A stretch of 13,915 nt of DNA from Gammaproteobacteria bacterium UBA7803 (lineage in GTDB: Bacteria; Pseudomonadota; Gammaproteobacteria; Pseudomonadales; Azotimanducaceae): positions 1-13,915 of the forward strand of contig DLCH01000055.1 of assembly GCA_002480525.1 (NCBI GenBank), in the 5' to 3' direction. A program made the position numbers and the translations under genes. Below the pieces are notes generated by a model. It saw only the letters and a list, made by a program, of their open reading frames with translations. It had not been told where the DNA came from and ran no database searches. Shown in pieces: positions 1 to 6,688 of this stretch (positions are counted from its first letter, which is position 1; each line of letters opens with the position of its first letter).

Positions 1-2
1 TT

Positions 3-473
3 ACAGAAAGAAGGGTGCACTACCAGTCTGCCGAATGGGCGAAGCTCATGGCCGTGTTCACCGAGAACACCACGCTGGTGCAGACCACCCGGGGCACGTT
101 CGTGAAGAGCTGGGGCGAAGTCGACCCGGCCGACTCCGTGTGGATGCATCACATGATCACGGTGCGGGATCCCGGCGCCCTGGTGGCCGCATTCGATCGC
201 TGGATGAACTCGGCGACCGGCAGGAAGGCGCCCGGCCAGGTGCACCTCTCCGGCGTGGTGGCCGGCGGCCTGGGTTCGCCGTCACACGTCGTCTCCATCG
301 GCTACGCCAGCCAGGCCGAAGCCGAGCAGTGGCAGGATTCCCTGGCGGGGAACGGGGACTACGCCACCTTCCTCGCGGCCGTGCAGCAGATCTCCGACTA
401 TCACGGCGCCAACCTGGCCGTCCGGGTCAAAGCCTGGGGCACCAGCCCGATCGCGCAGACGGCCAGCCGTTAG
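3..473 (+). CDS. 3' part of a hypothetical tandem-repeat alpha/beta protein (5' end outside window)
   Basis: The reading frame is open to the left edge, so the gene very probably begins outside the window; the GTG at 15 has purines directly abutting it and no properly spaced ribosome binding site. About 156 codons are visible. The family is not recognised. The visible part holds one complete unit of roughly 100 residues and the tail of an earlier similar unit: the segment ending VKSWG near residue 37 aligns with the segment ending VKAWG near residue 146, both preceded by a helix of the pattern aromatic-A-x-x-L-A-V. This suggests two tandem ferredoxin-like (alpha/beta) domains, as in small dimeric alpha-beta barrel proteins, but no catalytic residues can be named. 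No signal peptide or membrane segment is visible in this part. It ends at a TAG and is followed by a strong hairpin shared with the convergent small gene. Confidence 0.6.
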   Translation, partial: TERRVHYQSAEWAKLMAVFTENTTLVQTTRGTFVKSWGEVDPADSVWMHHMITVRDPGALVAAFDRWMNSATGRKAPGQVHLSGVVAGGLGSPSHVVSIGYASQAEAEQWQDSLAGNGDYATFLAAVQQISDYHGANLAVRVKAWGTSPIAQTASR

Positions 474-504
474 GCCGCCGAGCGGGCGCCTCCGGCGTCC
501 GGAA

Positions 505-543
505 GGAACCTGCAGCCCGCATTCCCGGCTGCGGGTTCCCTTT
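505..543. terminator. Bidirectional rho-independent-like terminator between convergent genes
   Basis: GGAACCTGCAGCC (505-517) pairs with GGCTGCGGGTTCC (527-539): 13 pairs including one G-U wobble, with a 9-nt loop. On the plus strand it is followed by CTTTCATT, and on the minus strand by TTCC. It lies 31 bases after the stop of the left-edge gene and directly after the stop of the convergent 56-residue gene, so it can serve both. Confidence 0.6.
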
Positions 544-713
544 CATTCCGGCTGGCGGCACCGGTCGATCTCCTGACGGATCTTCTCGGCCTCCGCCACC
601 AGCAGGGCGTTGCGGCGCACGTCGCCGTTGCGCATGGCCTGCATCGCCGCCTCCATCTTCTGCTGATAGGACTTCTTCAGCTTTCTGACGGGGTCGCGAC
701 GAAACAACGGCAT
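543..713 (-). CDS. DUF6435-like small protein (56 aa)
   Basis: This short gene encodes a 56-residue, highly charged, mostly helical protein with no signal peptide or membrane segment. It starts MPLFRRDPVRKLKK, followed by QQKMEAAMQAMRNGD and a helix containing AEAEKIRQEI. This layout (short hydrophobic start, DP, lysine-rich helix, A-M-x-A-x-R-N-G-D turn, then A-E-A-E-K-x-R-x-E-I) is what I remember of the DUF6435 small proteins of gammaproteobacteria, which are also about 55-60 residues and of unknown function. The ATG at 713-711 is preceded by a good ribosome binding site, AGAGGAG, at about 722-728, which supports a real gene. It is divergent from the thioesterase gene and convergent with the left-edge gene. 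Family assignment is from memory of the pattern; the coding call itself is solid. Confidence 0.8.
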   Translation of the reverse strand: MPLFRRDPVRKLKKSYQQKMEAAMQAMRNGDVRRNALLVAEAEKIRQEIDRCRQPE

Positions 714-892
714 GGCACGGGCTCCTCTGCGGCATGGGACCGGGCGCCGGTGGAACCGGCGGCCGGACGATGCACCGACTACACCAGCCGGGACGTGAAG
801 CCGGCGTCAGCCCGGGAGCCGGCTGCGGCGGTTTGTACCGGTGCACCCGCTCCGCTACATTGCCGCCTCCCCACCGGAGGCCGAATCAACCC
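714..892. promoter_or_regulatory. Divergent intergenic region upstream of the thioesterase gene
   Basis: This 179-bp gap lies between two divergent genes. On the plus strand a possible -10 box TACATT sits at 856-861, with a weak TTGTAC at 833-838 as -35 (spacer 17). GGAGG at 876-880 is the likely ribosome binding site for the GTG at 893. A 7-bp inverted repeat AGCCGGC (799-805)/GCCGGCT (818-824) with a 12-nt loop lies upstream of the putative -35. Promoter elements are weak matches and the assignment is tentative. Confidence 0.35.
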
Positions 893-1714
893 GTGAGCAG
901 CACCGCACCGCCCAAGATGTCGAGCGCCGAGTTCCTGACCCTCGACCACCCCATCGACACCCAGCGCTGGCAGCTCGCGTTGACCGCCAAGGTCAGCGGC
1001 GGCCGCGGGTCGCTGTTCGGCGGCGCCGGCCTCGCAGCCGGGATCGTGGCCCTGGAACACGCTACCAACAAGCCGGTGATCTGGGCCACCGGGCAGTACC
1101 TGTCGCTGACGAAGCTCGACGAGCGTCTGGACCTGGAGGTGATACTGCCGGCCATCGGCCGCAACGTGGTGCAGGGCCGGGTGGTCGGCCACGTCGGCGA
1201 CCGGGAGGTGATCACCGTGCTCGGCGCCGCCGGCGCTAGGCCCTCGGCGGCCGAAGGCTGCTGGGAGACCTTCCCCGATCCGCCGGCGCCGGAGGACTGT
1301 CCTTCCGTGCCCCACGGCCACGACACTGAGAGCCTGCACGAGCACATCGAGCTGCGCCTGGCCCGGGGCTGCTTCGGCTTCTCGGGGTTCGGCGAGCCCA
1401 CCGACGACGGCCGCTCGCTGCTGTGGGTGCGCATGCCCGAGGTGGAGCACGATGCCGGCGCGCTGGCGATCATCGCCGACTACATGCCGTCCGTGCTCGG
1501 CAACGCCATGGGCCGGATCATGCACTGCACGAGCCTCGACAACACCATCCGCTTCGGCCGGCTCGAGCCCACCGCCTGGGTGCTGTGCGACAACCGGATG
1601 GAGTACGCCGGCAACGGCTTCGGCCATGGCACCGTGCATCTGTGGAGCGAGACGGGGACGCTGCTGGCGACGGCCAGTCAGTCGATGATCGTGCGGGATC
1701 CGGGGCTGGGTTGA
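893..1714 (+). CDS. Acyl-CoA thioesterase family protein (double hotdog)
   Basis: This predicted 273-residue cytoplasmic protein looks like an acyl-CoA thioesterase of the TesB/4HBT_3 type, which hydrolyses acyl-CoA to free fatty acid and CoA. It shows two successive hotdog-like halves. The first, about residues 12-115, has GGRGSLFGGAGLAAGI followed by the strand pattern ATGQYLSL. The second, about 175-270, has the helix region IIADYMPSVLGNAMG and the strands LDNTIRF and WVLCDNRMEYAGNGFGHG, which resemble the TesB C-terminal strands. Length suits a two-hotdog enzyme. I chose the GTG at 893 because GGAGG lies 12 bases before it; the in-frame ATG at 917 lacks a ribosome binding site but would remove only 8 residues. 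The in-frame codons further upstream have no family-like sequence. Substrate chain length cannot be read from the sequence. It precedes, by 117 bp, an ATPase gene on the same strand. Confidence 0.8.
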   Translation: MSSTAPPKMSSAEFLTLDHPIDTQRWQLALTAKVSGGRGSLFGGAGLAAGIVALEHATNKPVIWATGQYLSLTKLDERLDLEVILPAIGRNVVQGRVVGHVGDREVITVLGAAGARPSAAEGCWETFPDPPAPEDCPSVPHGHDTESLHEHIELRLARGCFGFSGFGEPTDDGRSLLWVRMPEVEHDAGALAIIADYMPSVLGNAMGRIMHCTSLDNTIRFGRLEPTAWVLCDNRMEYAGNGFGHGTVHLWSETGTLLATASQSMIVRDPGLG

Positions 1715-1745
1715 CGCGCCGGCGCAGGTCGGCGCTCCGGCGCGT
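1714..1745 (+). terminator. GC-rich hairpin after the thioesterase gene
   Basis: A perfect 9-bp inverted repeat, ACGCGCCGG (1714-1722) and CCGGCGCGT (1737-1745), with a 14-nt loop, starts at the last base of the thioesterase stop codon. There is no T-run after it, so classic intrinsic termination is doubtful. It could act as a 3' stabilising hairpin or a rho-assisted terminator. Confidence 0.35.
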
Positions 1746-1831
1746 GTCAATGACGCCAGCAAAATAGCAGTCTGCCCGGACGTCCGCAATCGCCATAACC
1801 TCGCGCCCACGTCACCAACGGAGCGCGGAAC

Positions 1832-2332
1832 ATGACCACCATCCACCTGATCGAAGGGCCCGTCGGCGCCGGCAAGTCGACTCACGCCCTGGCCCTCGCC
1901 GCCAGGCTCGGCGCGCCGCGGCTCGACCTGGACGAGTGGTTCGTCACCCTGTTCAGCCCCGACCGGCCGGATGCCGGGTTCGTCGACTGGTATCTCGAGC
2001 GCAAGCAGCGCTGCCTCGAACAGATCTGGCGGGTGGCCGAAGCCGTTCTGGAAGTCGACGCCGACGTGGTGCTGGAACTGGGCCTGGTCGGCCGCGCCGA
2101 CCGGGAGGCGTTCTACGCCCGGGTCGACGCCACCGACCACGAGCTGCAGGTGCACGTGCTGGACGTGCCCGTCGAGGTCCGCCGTGAGCGGGTCCGCGCC
2201 CGCAACCGGGCCGCGGACGGCACCTTCAAGATGGCCGTGCCCGACGCGATGTTCGACATCGCCGACCGGGCCTGGCAGCCCCCCGACGACGACGAGTGCC
2301 GCGAGCGCCGCATCCGCATCATCACCGGCTGA
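1832..2332 (+). CDS. AAA/P-loop kinase-like ATP-binding protein
   Basis: This 166-residue soluble protein carries a canonical Walker A motif, GPVGAGKST, at residues 9-17. An acidic segment, LDLDEWF (31-37), follows, at the place where small-molecule kinases of this fold hold a catalytic or substrate-binding Asp. A hydrophobic strand VVLELG (79-84) occupies the Walker B position, and an Arg-rich lid, RRERVRARNR, lies at 117-126. This is the architecture of the AAA_33 / zeta-toxin / chloramphenicol-phosphotransferase-like P-loop kinases, which phosphorylate small molecules or nucleotides; the substrate here is unknown. Length (about 165-180) fits the family. The ATG at 1832 has GGAG at 1820-1823 with an 8-base spacer. 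No antitoxin-like small gene precedes it, so a toxin role is not supported. It could be a lone resistance or salvage kinase. Confidence 0.75.
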   Translation: MTTIHLIEGPVGAGKSTHALALAARLGAPRLDLDEWFVTLFSPDRPDAGFVDWYLERKQRCLEQIWRVAEAVLEVDADVVLELGLVGRADREAFYARVDATDHELQVHVLDVPVEVRRERVRARNRAADGTFKMAVPDAMFDIADRAWQPPDDDECRERRIRIITG

Positions 2333-2333
2333 C

Positions 2334-2352
2334 GCCGGACCACCGGTCCGGC
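2334..2352 (+). terminator. Tight hairpin after the ATPase gene
   Basis: GCCGGACC (2334-2341) and GGTCCGGC (2345-2352) form a perfect 8-bp stem with a 3-nt loop, starting two bases after the ATPase stop codon. No T-run follows, so it is a candidate terminator or mRNA 3'-end hairpin rather than a certain one. It also lies just upstream of the next gene's putative -10 box. Confidence 0.4.
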
Positions 2353-2367
2353 AGCGCCGCCGGGTCT

Positions 2368-2378
2368 CCCGTAGAATC
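2368..2378 (+). promoter_or_regulatory. Putative -10 promoter box for the SDR gene
   Basis: The 11-mer CCCGTAGAATC contains TAGAAT (2372-2377), 5 of 6 matches to the sigma70 -10 hexamer, about 70 bp before the SDR start codon. No convincing -35 lies at 16-18 bp. The same 11-mer occurs on the minus strand at 9257-9247 upstream of the DUF3081-like gene. Confidence 0.4.
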
Positions 2379-2447
2379 GGATCCGCCCGCCCGGCCGCTG
2401 GGACCGCGCGGCGCGCAACCGGCTCACTGGAACGACGGACGACGACG

Positions 2448-3314
2448 ATGCGGAATTTCGACCAACGCGTGGCGGCCATCACCGGCGCAGGCTCCGGCAT
2501 GGGCCGCGCCCTCGCGCTCGGACTCGCGGCGCGCGGCGCGCACCTGGCGATCTCGGACGTCGACGCCGCCGGCCTGGACGGCACCCGGGCGCAGGTCGAA
2601 GCCGAGCTGTCGCGCCTGGGCCTGTCGCGGCGCTGCACGACGCACCGGCTCGACGTCGCCGACCGCGACGCCGTGTACCGCTTCGCGGACGAGGTGGTCG
2701 CCGCCCACGGCGGCGTGCACCTGGTGTTCAACAACGCCGGGGTGTCCGTCACCGGCGACGTGCAGCAGCTCGAGTACGGCGACATGCACTGGCTGATGGA
2801 CATCAACTTCTGGGGGGTCGTCCACGGCAGCAAGGCGTTTCTGCCGCACCTGCTCCAGGCCGACGAGGGCCACATCGTCAACACCGCCAGCGTGTTCGGG
2901 CTGATCTCCGTCCCCAGCCAGTCCCTGTACAATGCCTCGAAATTCGCGGTGAAGGGGTTCACCGACGCCCTGCATCAGGAACTGGCCGAGACCCACGTGC
3001 GGGTGAGCTGCGTCCTCCCCGGCGGCGTTAAGACCAACATCGTCAAGACGTCGCGCTACGTCGCCACCGACAACGAGGCCATGACCCGGGAGGAACTGGC
3101 CACCCGCTTCGAGGCCCTCGCCGGGCGCACGCCGGCGCAGGCCGCCGAGGAGATTCTGAGCGGCGTGGCGCGCGACCGGCCGCGCATCCTGGTCGGCCGC
3201 GACGCCCGTTTCATCAGCGCCATGGTGCGGCTGCTGCCGGTGCGGTACATGCGGCTGATGAAGTGGGCGATGGCTCGGGGCGAGGCCCGGCGCGGCCAGA
3301 CCCCAGGAGACTGA
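2448..3314 (+). CDS. SDR family NAD(P)-dependent oxidoreductase (classical)
   Basis: This 288-residue enzyme is a classical short-chain dehydrogenase/reductase, a cytoplasmic oxidoreductase acting on a hydroxyl or carbonyl substrate. The motifs are complete: the cofactor glycine motif TGAGSGMG (12-19), the NNAG motif (95-98), catalytic Asn120, Ser148 and Tyr161-x3-Lys165, and PGG after the sixth strand (191-193). Asp37 at the end of the second strand suggests NAD(H) rather than NADP(H), because an acid here usually excludes the 2'-phosphate. A C-terminal extension from about residue 248 (ILVGRDARFISAMVRLLP, then MRLMKWAM) is amphipathic and is typical of SDRs that act on hydrophobic substrates. 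The ATG at 2448 starts directly before the first Rossmann strand; the ribosome binding site is weak. It converges on the cyclase gene with a 9-base gap. The true substrate cannot be assigned. Confidence 0.9.
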   Translation: MRNFDQRVAAITGAGSGMGRALALGLAARGAHLAISDVDAAGLDGTRAQVEAELSRLGLSRRCTTHRLDVADRDAVYRFADEVVAAHGGVHLVFNNAGVSVTGDVQQLEYGDMHWLMDINFWGVVHGSKAFLPHLLQADEGHIVNTASVFGLISVPSQSLYNASKFAVKGFTDALHQELAETHVRVSCVLPGGVKTNIVKTSRYVATDNEAMTREELATRFEALAGRTPAQAAEEILSGVARDRPRILVGRDARFISAMVRLLPVRYMRLMKWAMARGEARRGQTPGD

Positions 3315-3323
3315 CGCGGCGGC

Positions 3324-6300
3324 TCAGGTCGCCGGCTCTGCCGATTCCCCGGCCGTGGCCGTCCCGTCGACGAGAAATTCCGTGCGCCGCAGCTCACCCG
3401 CCGCGAGCATGGCCTCGGTGTCGCTGCGGATGTCCGACACCGACCGTCCCGGCGCCGCCAGCTCGGTGGCGTGCAGGCCGACGCAGCGGGCGCGGCCGGC
3501 TTCCTTGGCGAAATACAGGGCCCGGTCGGCCACCTCGATGATCTGCTCCCAGGACAGCGAGCCGCCGCCGGGGCGGAACGGACAGAACGCGTAGCCGATG
3601 GAGCAGGTGACGTGCAGCGGCGCCGAGCCGTCGCCGAATACCCGGAACGGATGCACTGCCACCGCATTGAGGATCCGCTTCAGCGCCTCCTCGGCATCGG
3701 CCGGCGCCATCTCCCGGAGCACCAGCACGAACTCCTCGCCGCCCCAGCGCACCACGTAGTCGCCGGCGCGCACCAGGGTGCTCACCAGGGCGCCGAATTC
3801 CCGCAGCACCTGATCGCCGGCGCCGTGGCCGTAGCGGTCGTTCAGCGTCTTGAAGCGGTCCAGGTCCAGCACCGCGAACACGGTGACCAGGCCGCAGTCG
3901 GGGTCCTTGTCCAGGCGCCGCTTGAGCACCGACAGGTCGGCGGGAAGCTGTCCCTCCAGGTAGCGCCGATTCCACAGCCCGGTGAGCGGGTCCGTGCGCG
4001 ACGCCTCTTCCAGCCGGCGGCTGTACTCGCGCAGGTGCTCGTTGGCCACCCGCAGCTCTTCGGTGCGGGCCTCGACCAGGGCGGCCAGCCGCTCGCCCTG
4101 GCGCCGCTGCCGGTTCAGCAGCAGCCGATAGCCGGCGCCGAACAGGGCGCCGAGCACCGCCACGCACAGCACGTAGAAGGCCGTGGTCTCGAAGAACCGC
4201 GGCTGCACCGACACGCCGAGCGTGGCGACGCGCGGCTGCCACACCTCCGCGTTGTTGGCCGCGGTGACCTCGAACACGTAGTCCCCCGGCGGCAGGTTGG
4301 TGTAGTAGGCGATCCGCCGGGTGATGTCGTCCGGCGTCTGCCAGCCGGGATCGAAGCCCCGCAGCCGATAGCGAAACAGCACGCTCTCCGGCGCCTCGAA
4401 GCTCAGGGCGGTGAAGCGCACGGCGAGATCGCGGGACTCGGGCGTCAGGGTCACACCGCCGTCGGCCGGGTCGCGCCACGCACCGTCGAGACGAACCCGC
4501 TCCACCACCACGTTGGGCGGGTGCGGATTGGAGCGGACTTCCGCCGTGTCCACGGCGATGATGCCGTCCCGGGTCGGCAGCCACATCACCCCGTCGCGCA
4601 TGAACCCCTTGGCCCGGCCGGCGCCGTTGCAGCAGAAGGTCTGCTGGGCGCCGCGCACGTCGCCCCGTTCGTTCAGCAGCATGCGCGCGCCGAGCCGATC
4701 GATCCGCCCCGCCGCCAGCGCTTCGAAGTCCCCGTAGGGCACCCGGTAGAGGCCCTGCAGCCCGGAAACCCAGAGGTGGCCGGATTCGTCCAGCGCGGCG
4801 AAGAACGGGCTGTTGATCGGCAGGCCGTCCTGCTGGGTGAAGCGGCGCCAGCCGGATTCCGTCTCCAGATAGAGATCCTCGGACAGGGTACCCACCAGCA
4901 GGGTGCCGTCCGCGAGCTCGCCCACCGCGGTGATGTCCTCGTCGCCGGGGATCACGTCTTCGGCCAGCGGATGGAAACGCTCCCCGTCGAAGGTGAACAG
5001 CCCGCCCTGGGAGCCGACCACCAGCCGGCCGTCGCGGGTCGGGTGGACGAACCGAGTCCGCGCCTCGCGCAGACCGGCCTCGCGCCCGTGGCAGCGGAGT
5101 TCGGACTGCCGGTAGCGGCACAGCCCGTTGCTGGTGGCGAGCCAGACCCCGCCGGCGCCGTCGCCGACGATGCTGGAAATCTGGGCGTCCGCCAGGGCAG
5201 CGGTGCCCGGCGGAATCGACACCTCGCCGTCGCGGTACAGCGCCAGGCCGCCGCCCCGGGTGCCGAGCCACACCCGGTCCTCTTCCGCCAGCAGCGTGTA
5301 GACCGCCGGATGGGGCAGCGCCTGGCCGGGCACGATCAGTTCGAAGCGCCCGTCGGCGAAGCGGCTGAGCCCCTGGGTGGTGCCCACCCAGATGGCGCCG
5401 TCGGCGTCCGGCATGATCGACCAGACCGTCGGGTCGTGCAGCCCCTCCGGCGTCGAGAACCGCTGGGTCCAGCCGTTGCGCAGCCGCGCCAGTCCGTTGG
5501 CGTCGCTGCCGAGCCAGAGATTGCCCTCGTGATCCTCGGCCATCGCCTGGACGCCGGGGTGCAGGGTGCGGTCCTGGACGCCGGCCACGGGCTCGTTGCC
5601 GCGCAGCCGCACCAGGCCCTCGCCGGTGGCCACCCAGAGCAGGTCGTCGCGGTCCACGTAGAGCGCTTCCACCGGGCCATGGCCGAGGGGCGCCGGCAGG
5701 GGCACGCCGACCCAGCCGTTGCCGGTCCAGCGCACCAGCCCCCGGCTCGAGCCGGCCCACAGGGTGCCGTGGTACACCACCAGACTGTCGACCACGGCCC
5801 GGCCCCGGTCCTCGGGGAGGGGATGTTCGGTCACCTCGTGGCCGAACCGGCGCACCCGACCCACCTCGCCCACCCAGACGTCGTTGTCGAGGGCCAGCAC
5901 CGCATGGAAGGGGGTGTCGGCCGTCCGCCAGCGCACCAGCCGGTCGCCGTTGGACACCAGCAGGCCCCGGTCCGTCGCCACGATCATCTCGCCGTCCGGC
6001 CGTTCGGCGAAGTCGCGGACGTCGACGGCAACCGGCGCGCCGTCGCTCTCGTCGAGCAGGTCGAGGGCCCGGAACTCACCGTCCTCGAACACCGTCACGC
6101 CCTTGTAGGTGCCGATCCACAGCCGGCCGCGGCGGTCGGTCTGCAGCGCCCTGACGATCATGCCCTGCAGGCCGGGCGTGTCCTCCGGCACGAAGGTGCG
6201 GAACCGCACGCCGTCGAACCGCGCGAGGCCGCCGCGGGTGCCGACCCACATGTAGCCGTCGGGGCCCTGGGTCACGGCGGTGACCTGAACCTGGGGCAGA

Positions 6301-6470
6301 CCGGCGTCCAGCTTCCACTCGTGGACGACGTAGTGATGCAGCGCCTTGTCCGGGTCGAGGCCGTGGGACCACGCGGCAACGCAGGACAGCAGCAGAGCCG
6401 ACAGGCAACGCCGTGCCCCGCCGGCCAGCGGCCGGAGCCGACCACCGTGTGTGCGAGCGGAGCGGTGCAA
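3324..6470 (-). CDS. Membrane-bound diguanylate cyclase with periplasmic two-component-regulator propeller and Y_Y_Y domains
   Basis: Predicted 1048-residue cyclase making c-di-GMP from two GTP in response to a periplasmic signal. In order: signal peptide (about 19-37); beta-propeller of Reg_prop repeats (about 45-638, recurring WVGT, WIGT, WLGS, WLAT blades); a CCNGAG turn (613-618); Y_Y_Y domain (about 678-754); one membrane helix (about 759-785); coiled-coil linker (about 788-825); GGDEF domain (about 826-993) with DLDRFK (869-874). The active-site loop is GGEEF (910-914), and the inhibitory I-site RAGD (901-904) lies exactly five residues before it, so product feedback is expected. There is no EAL or kinase domain. 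No ATG start exists. I prefer TTG at 6470-6468, which has AGGA about 9 bases upstream; TTG at 6506 gives 12 more residues, lacks a ribosome binding site and overlaps a -10-like TATAGT. The ligand is unknown. Confidence 0.9.
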   Translation of the reverse strand: MHRSARTHGGRLRPLAGGARRCLSALLLSCVAAWSHGLDPDKALHHYVVHEWKLDAGLPQVQVTAVTQGPDGYMWVGTRGGLARFDGVRFRTFVPEDTPGLQGMIVRALQTDRRGRLWIGTYKGVTVFEDGEFRALDLLDESDGAPVAVDVRDFAERPDGEMIVATDRGLLVSNGDRLVRWRTADTPFHAVLALDNDVWVGEVGRVRRFGHEVTEHPLPEDRGRAVVDSLVVYHGTLWAGSSRGLVRWTGNGWVGVPLPAPLGHGPVEALYVDRDDLLWVATGEGLVRLRGNEPVAGVQDRTLHPGVQAMAEDHEGNLWLGSDANGLARLRNGWTQRFSTPEGLHDPTVWSIMPDADGAIWVGTTQGLSRFADGRFELIVPGQALPHPAVYTLLAEEDRVWLGTRGGGLALYRDGEVSIPPGTAALADAQISSIVGDGAGGVWLATSNGLCRYRQSELRCHGREAGLREARTRFVHPTRDGRLVVGSQGGLFTFDGERFHPLAEDVIPGDEDITAVGELADGTLLVGTLSEDLYLETESGWRRFTQQDGLPINSPFFAALDESGHLWVSGLQGLYRVPYGDFEALAAGRIDRLGARMLLNERGDVRGAQQTFCCNGAGRAKGFMRDGVMWLPTRDGIIAVDTAEVRSNPHPPNVVVERVRLDGAWRDPADGGVTLTPESRDLAVRFTALSFEAPESVLFRYRLRGFDPGWQTPDDITRRIAYYTNLPPGDYVFEVTAANNAEVWQPRVATLGVSVQPRFFETTAFYVLCVAVLGALFGAGYRLLLNRQRRQGERLAALVEARTEELRVANEHLREYSRRLEEASRTDPLTGLWNRRYLEGQLPADLSVLKRRLDKDPDCGLVTVFAVLDLDRFKTLNDRYGHGAGDQVLREFGALVSTLVRAGDYVVRWGGEEFVLVLREMAPADAEEALKRILNAVAVHPFRVFGDGSAPLHVTCSIGYAFCPFRPGGGSLSWEQIIEVADRALYFAKEAGRARCVGLHATELAAPGRSVSDIRSDTEAMLAAGELRRTEFLVDGTATAGESAEPAT

Positions 6471-6505
6471 CTCGAGGGTTCCTGCGACGTGGGAGATGTA
6501 TCCCA

Positions 6506-6511
6506 ACTATA
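6506..6511 (-). promoter_or_regulatory. Putative -10 box of the diguanylate cyclase gene
   Basis: On the minus strand TATAGT reads 6511 to 6506, 5 of 6 matches to TATAAT. No -35 is recognisable 16-19 bp upstream, as expected of an activator-dependent promoter. Transcription from it would begin near 6499, placing the CRP-like site centre (6580.5) about 81 bp upstream, which is close to a class I activator phasing. It would also exclude the TTG at 6506 as a start codon. Confidence 0.4.
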
Positions 6512-6572
6512 GCCGCGGGCCGCCCGAACCCGTCCCGGAAGCCCCCGCCATCGCGGCCGCCGTGCCGCGGAC

Positions 6573-6588
6573 TGTGACTGGCGTCACA
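6573..6588. promoter_or_regulatory. CRP/Vfr/Clp-type operator, TGTGA-N6-TCACA
   Basis: TGTGACTGGCGTCACA is a perfect match to the two half-sites of the CRP-family consensus, with the correct 6-bp spacer; its arms are in fact 6-bp TGTGAC and GTCACA. It sits in the gap between the divergent diguanylate cyclase and MDR oxidoreductase genes. A further GTGAC occurs at 6600-6604. In gammaproteobacteria such sites bind Crp, Vfr or Clp; which of these the organism has is unknown. Confidence 0.65.
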
Positions 6589-6688
6589 GATTCACGCCGG
6601 TGACAATCGCCGGCTCCGGATCGCCCCCCCGCCGCCACGGCCCGGCGCGGCAGCGTCGACGGGCCTGTCACCGAACGGAGCGATTCCC

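Noticed and set aside
15..17. GTG as the start of the left-edge gene
   Set aside because: No ribosome binding site with workable spacing, and the frame is open to the edge with similar composition and an incomplete repeat unit.
1746..1831. Promoter around AAAATAG in the gap before the ATPase gene
   Set aside because: An AT-rich patch is present near 1760, but no -10/-35 pair with proper spacing could be set out, so it is not listed as a feature.
1832..2332. Zeta-type toxin of a toxin-antitoxin pair
   Set aside because: Walker A alone is not enough, and no small antitoxin gene overlaps or precedes it; the gene before it is a thioesterase.
779..2962. A 727-codon minus-strand open frame over the thioesterase, ATPase and SDR genes
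   Set aside because: Spans three well-supported plus-strand genes and their intergenic hairpins, with no recognisable domain.
3471..6512. A 1013-codon open frame on the plus strand opposite the diguanylate cyclase gene
   Set aside because: It is a high-GC antisense shadow: its translation is rich in Ala, Arg, Gln, His and Val with no domain, while the minus strand encodes a complete, motif-bearing protein.
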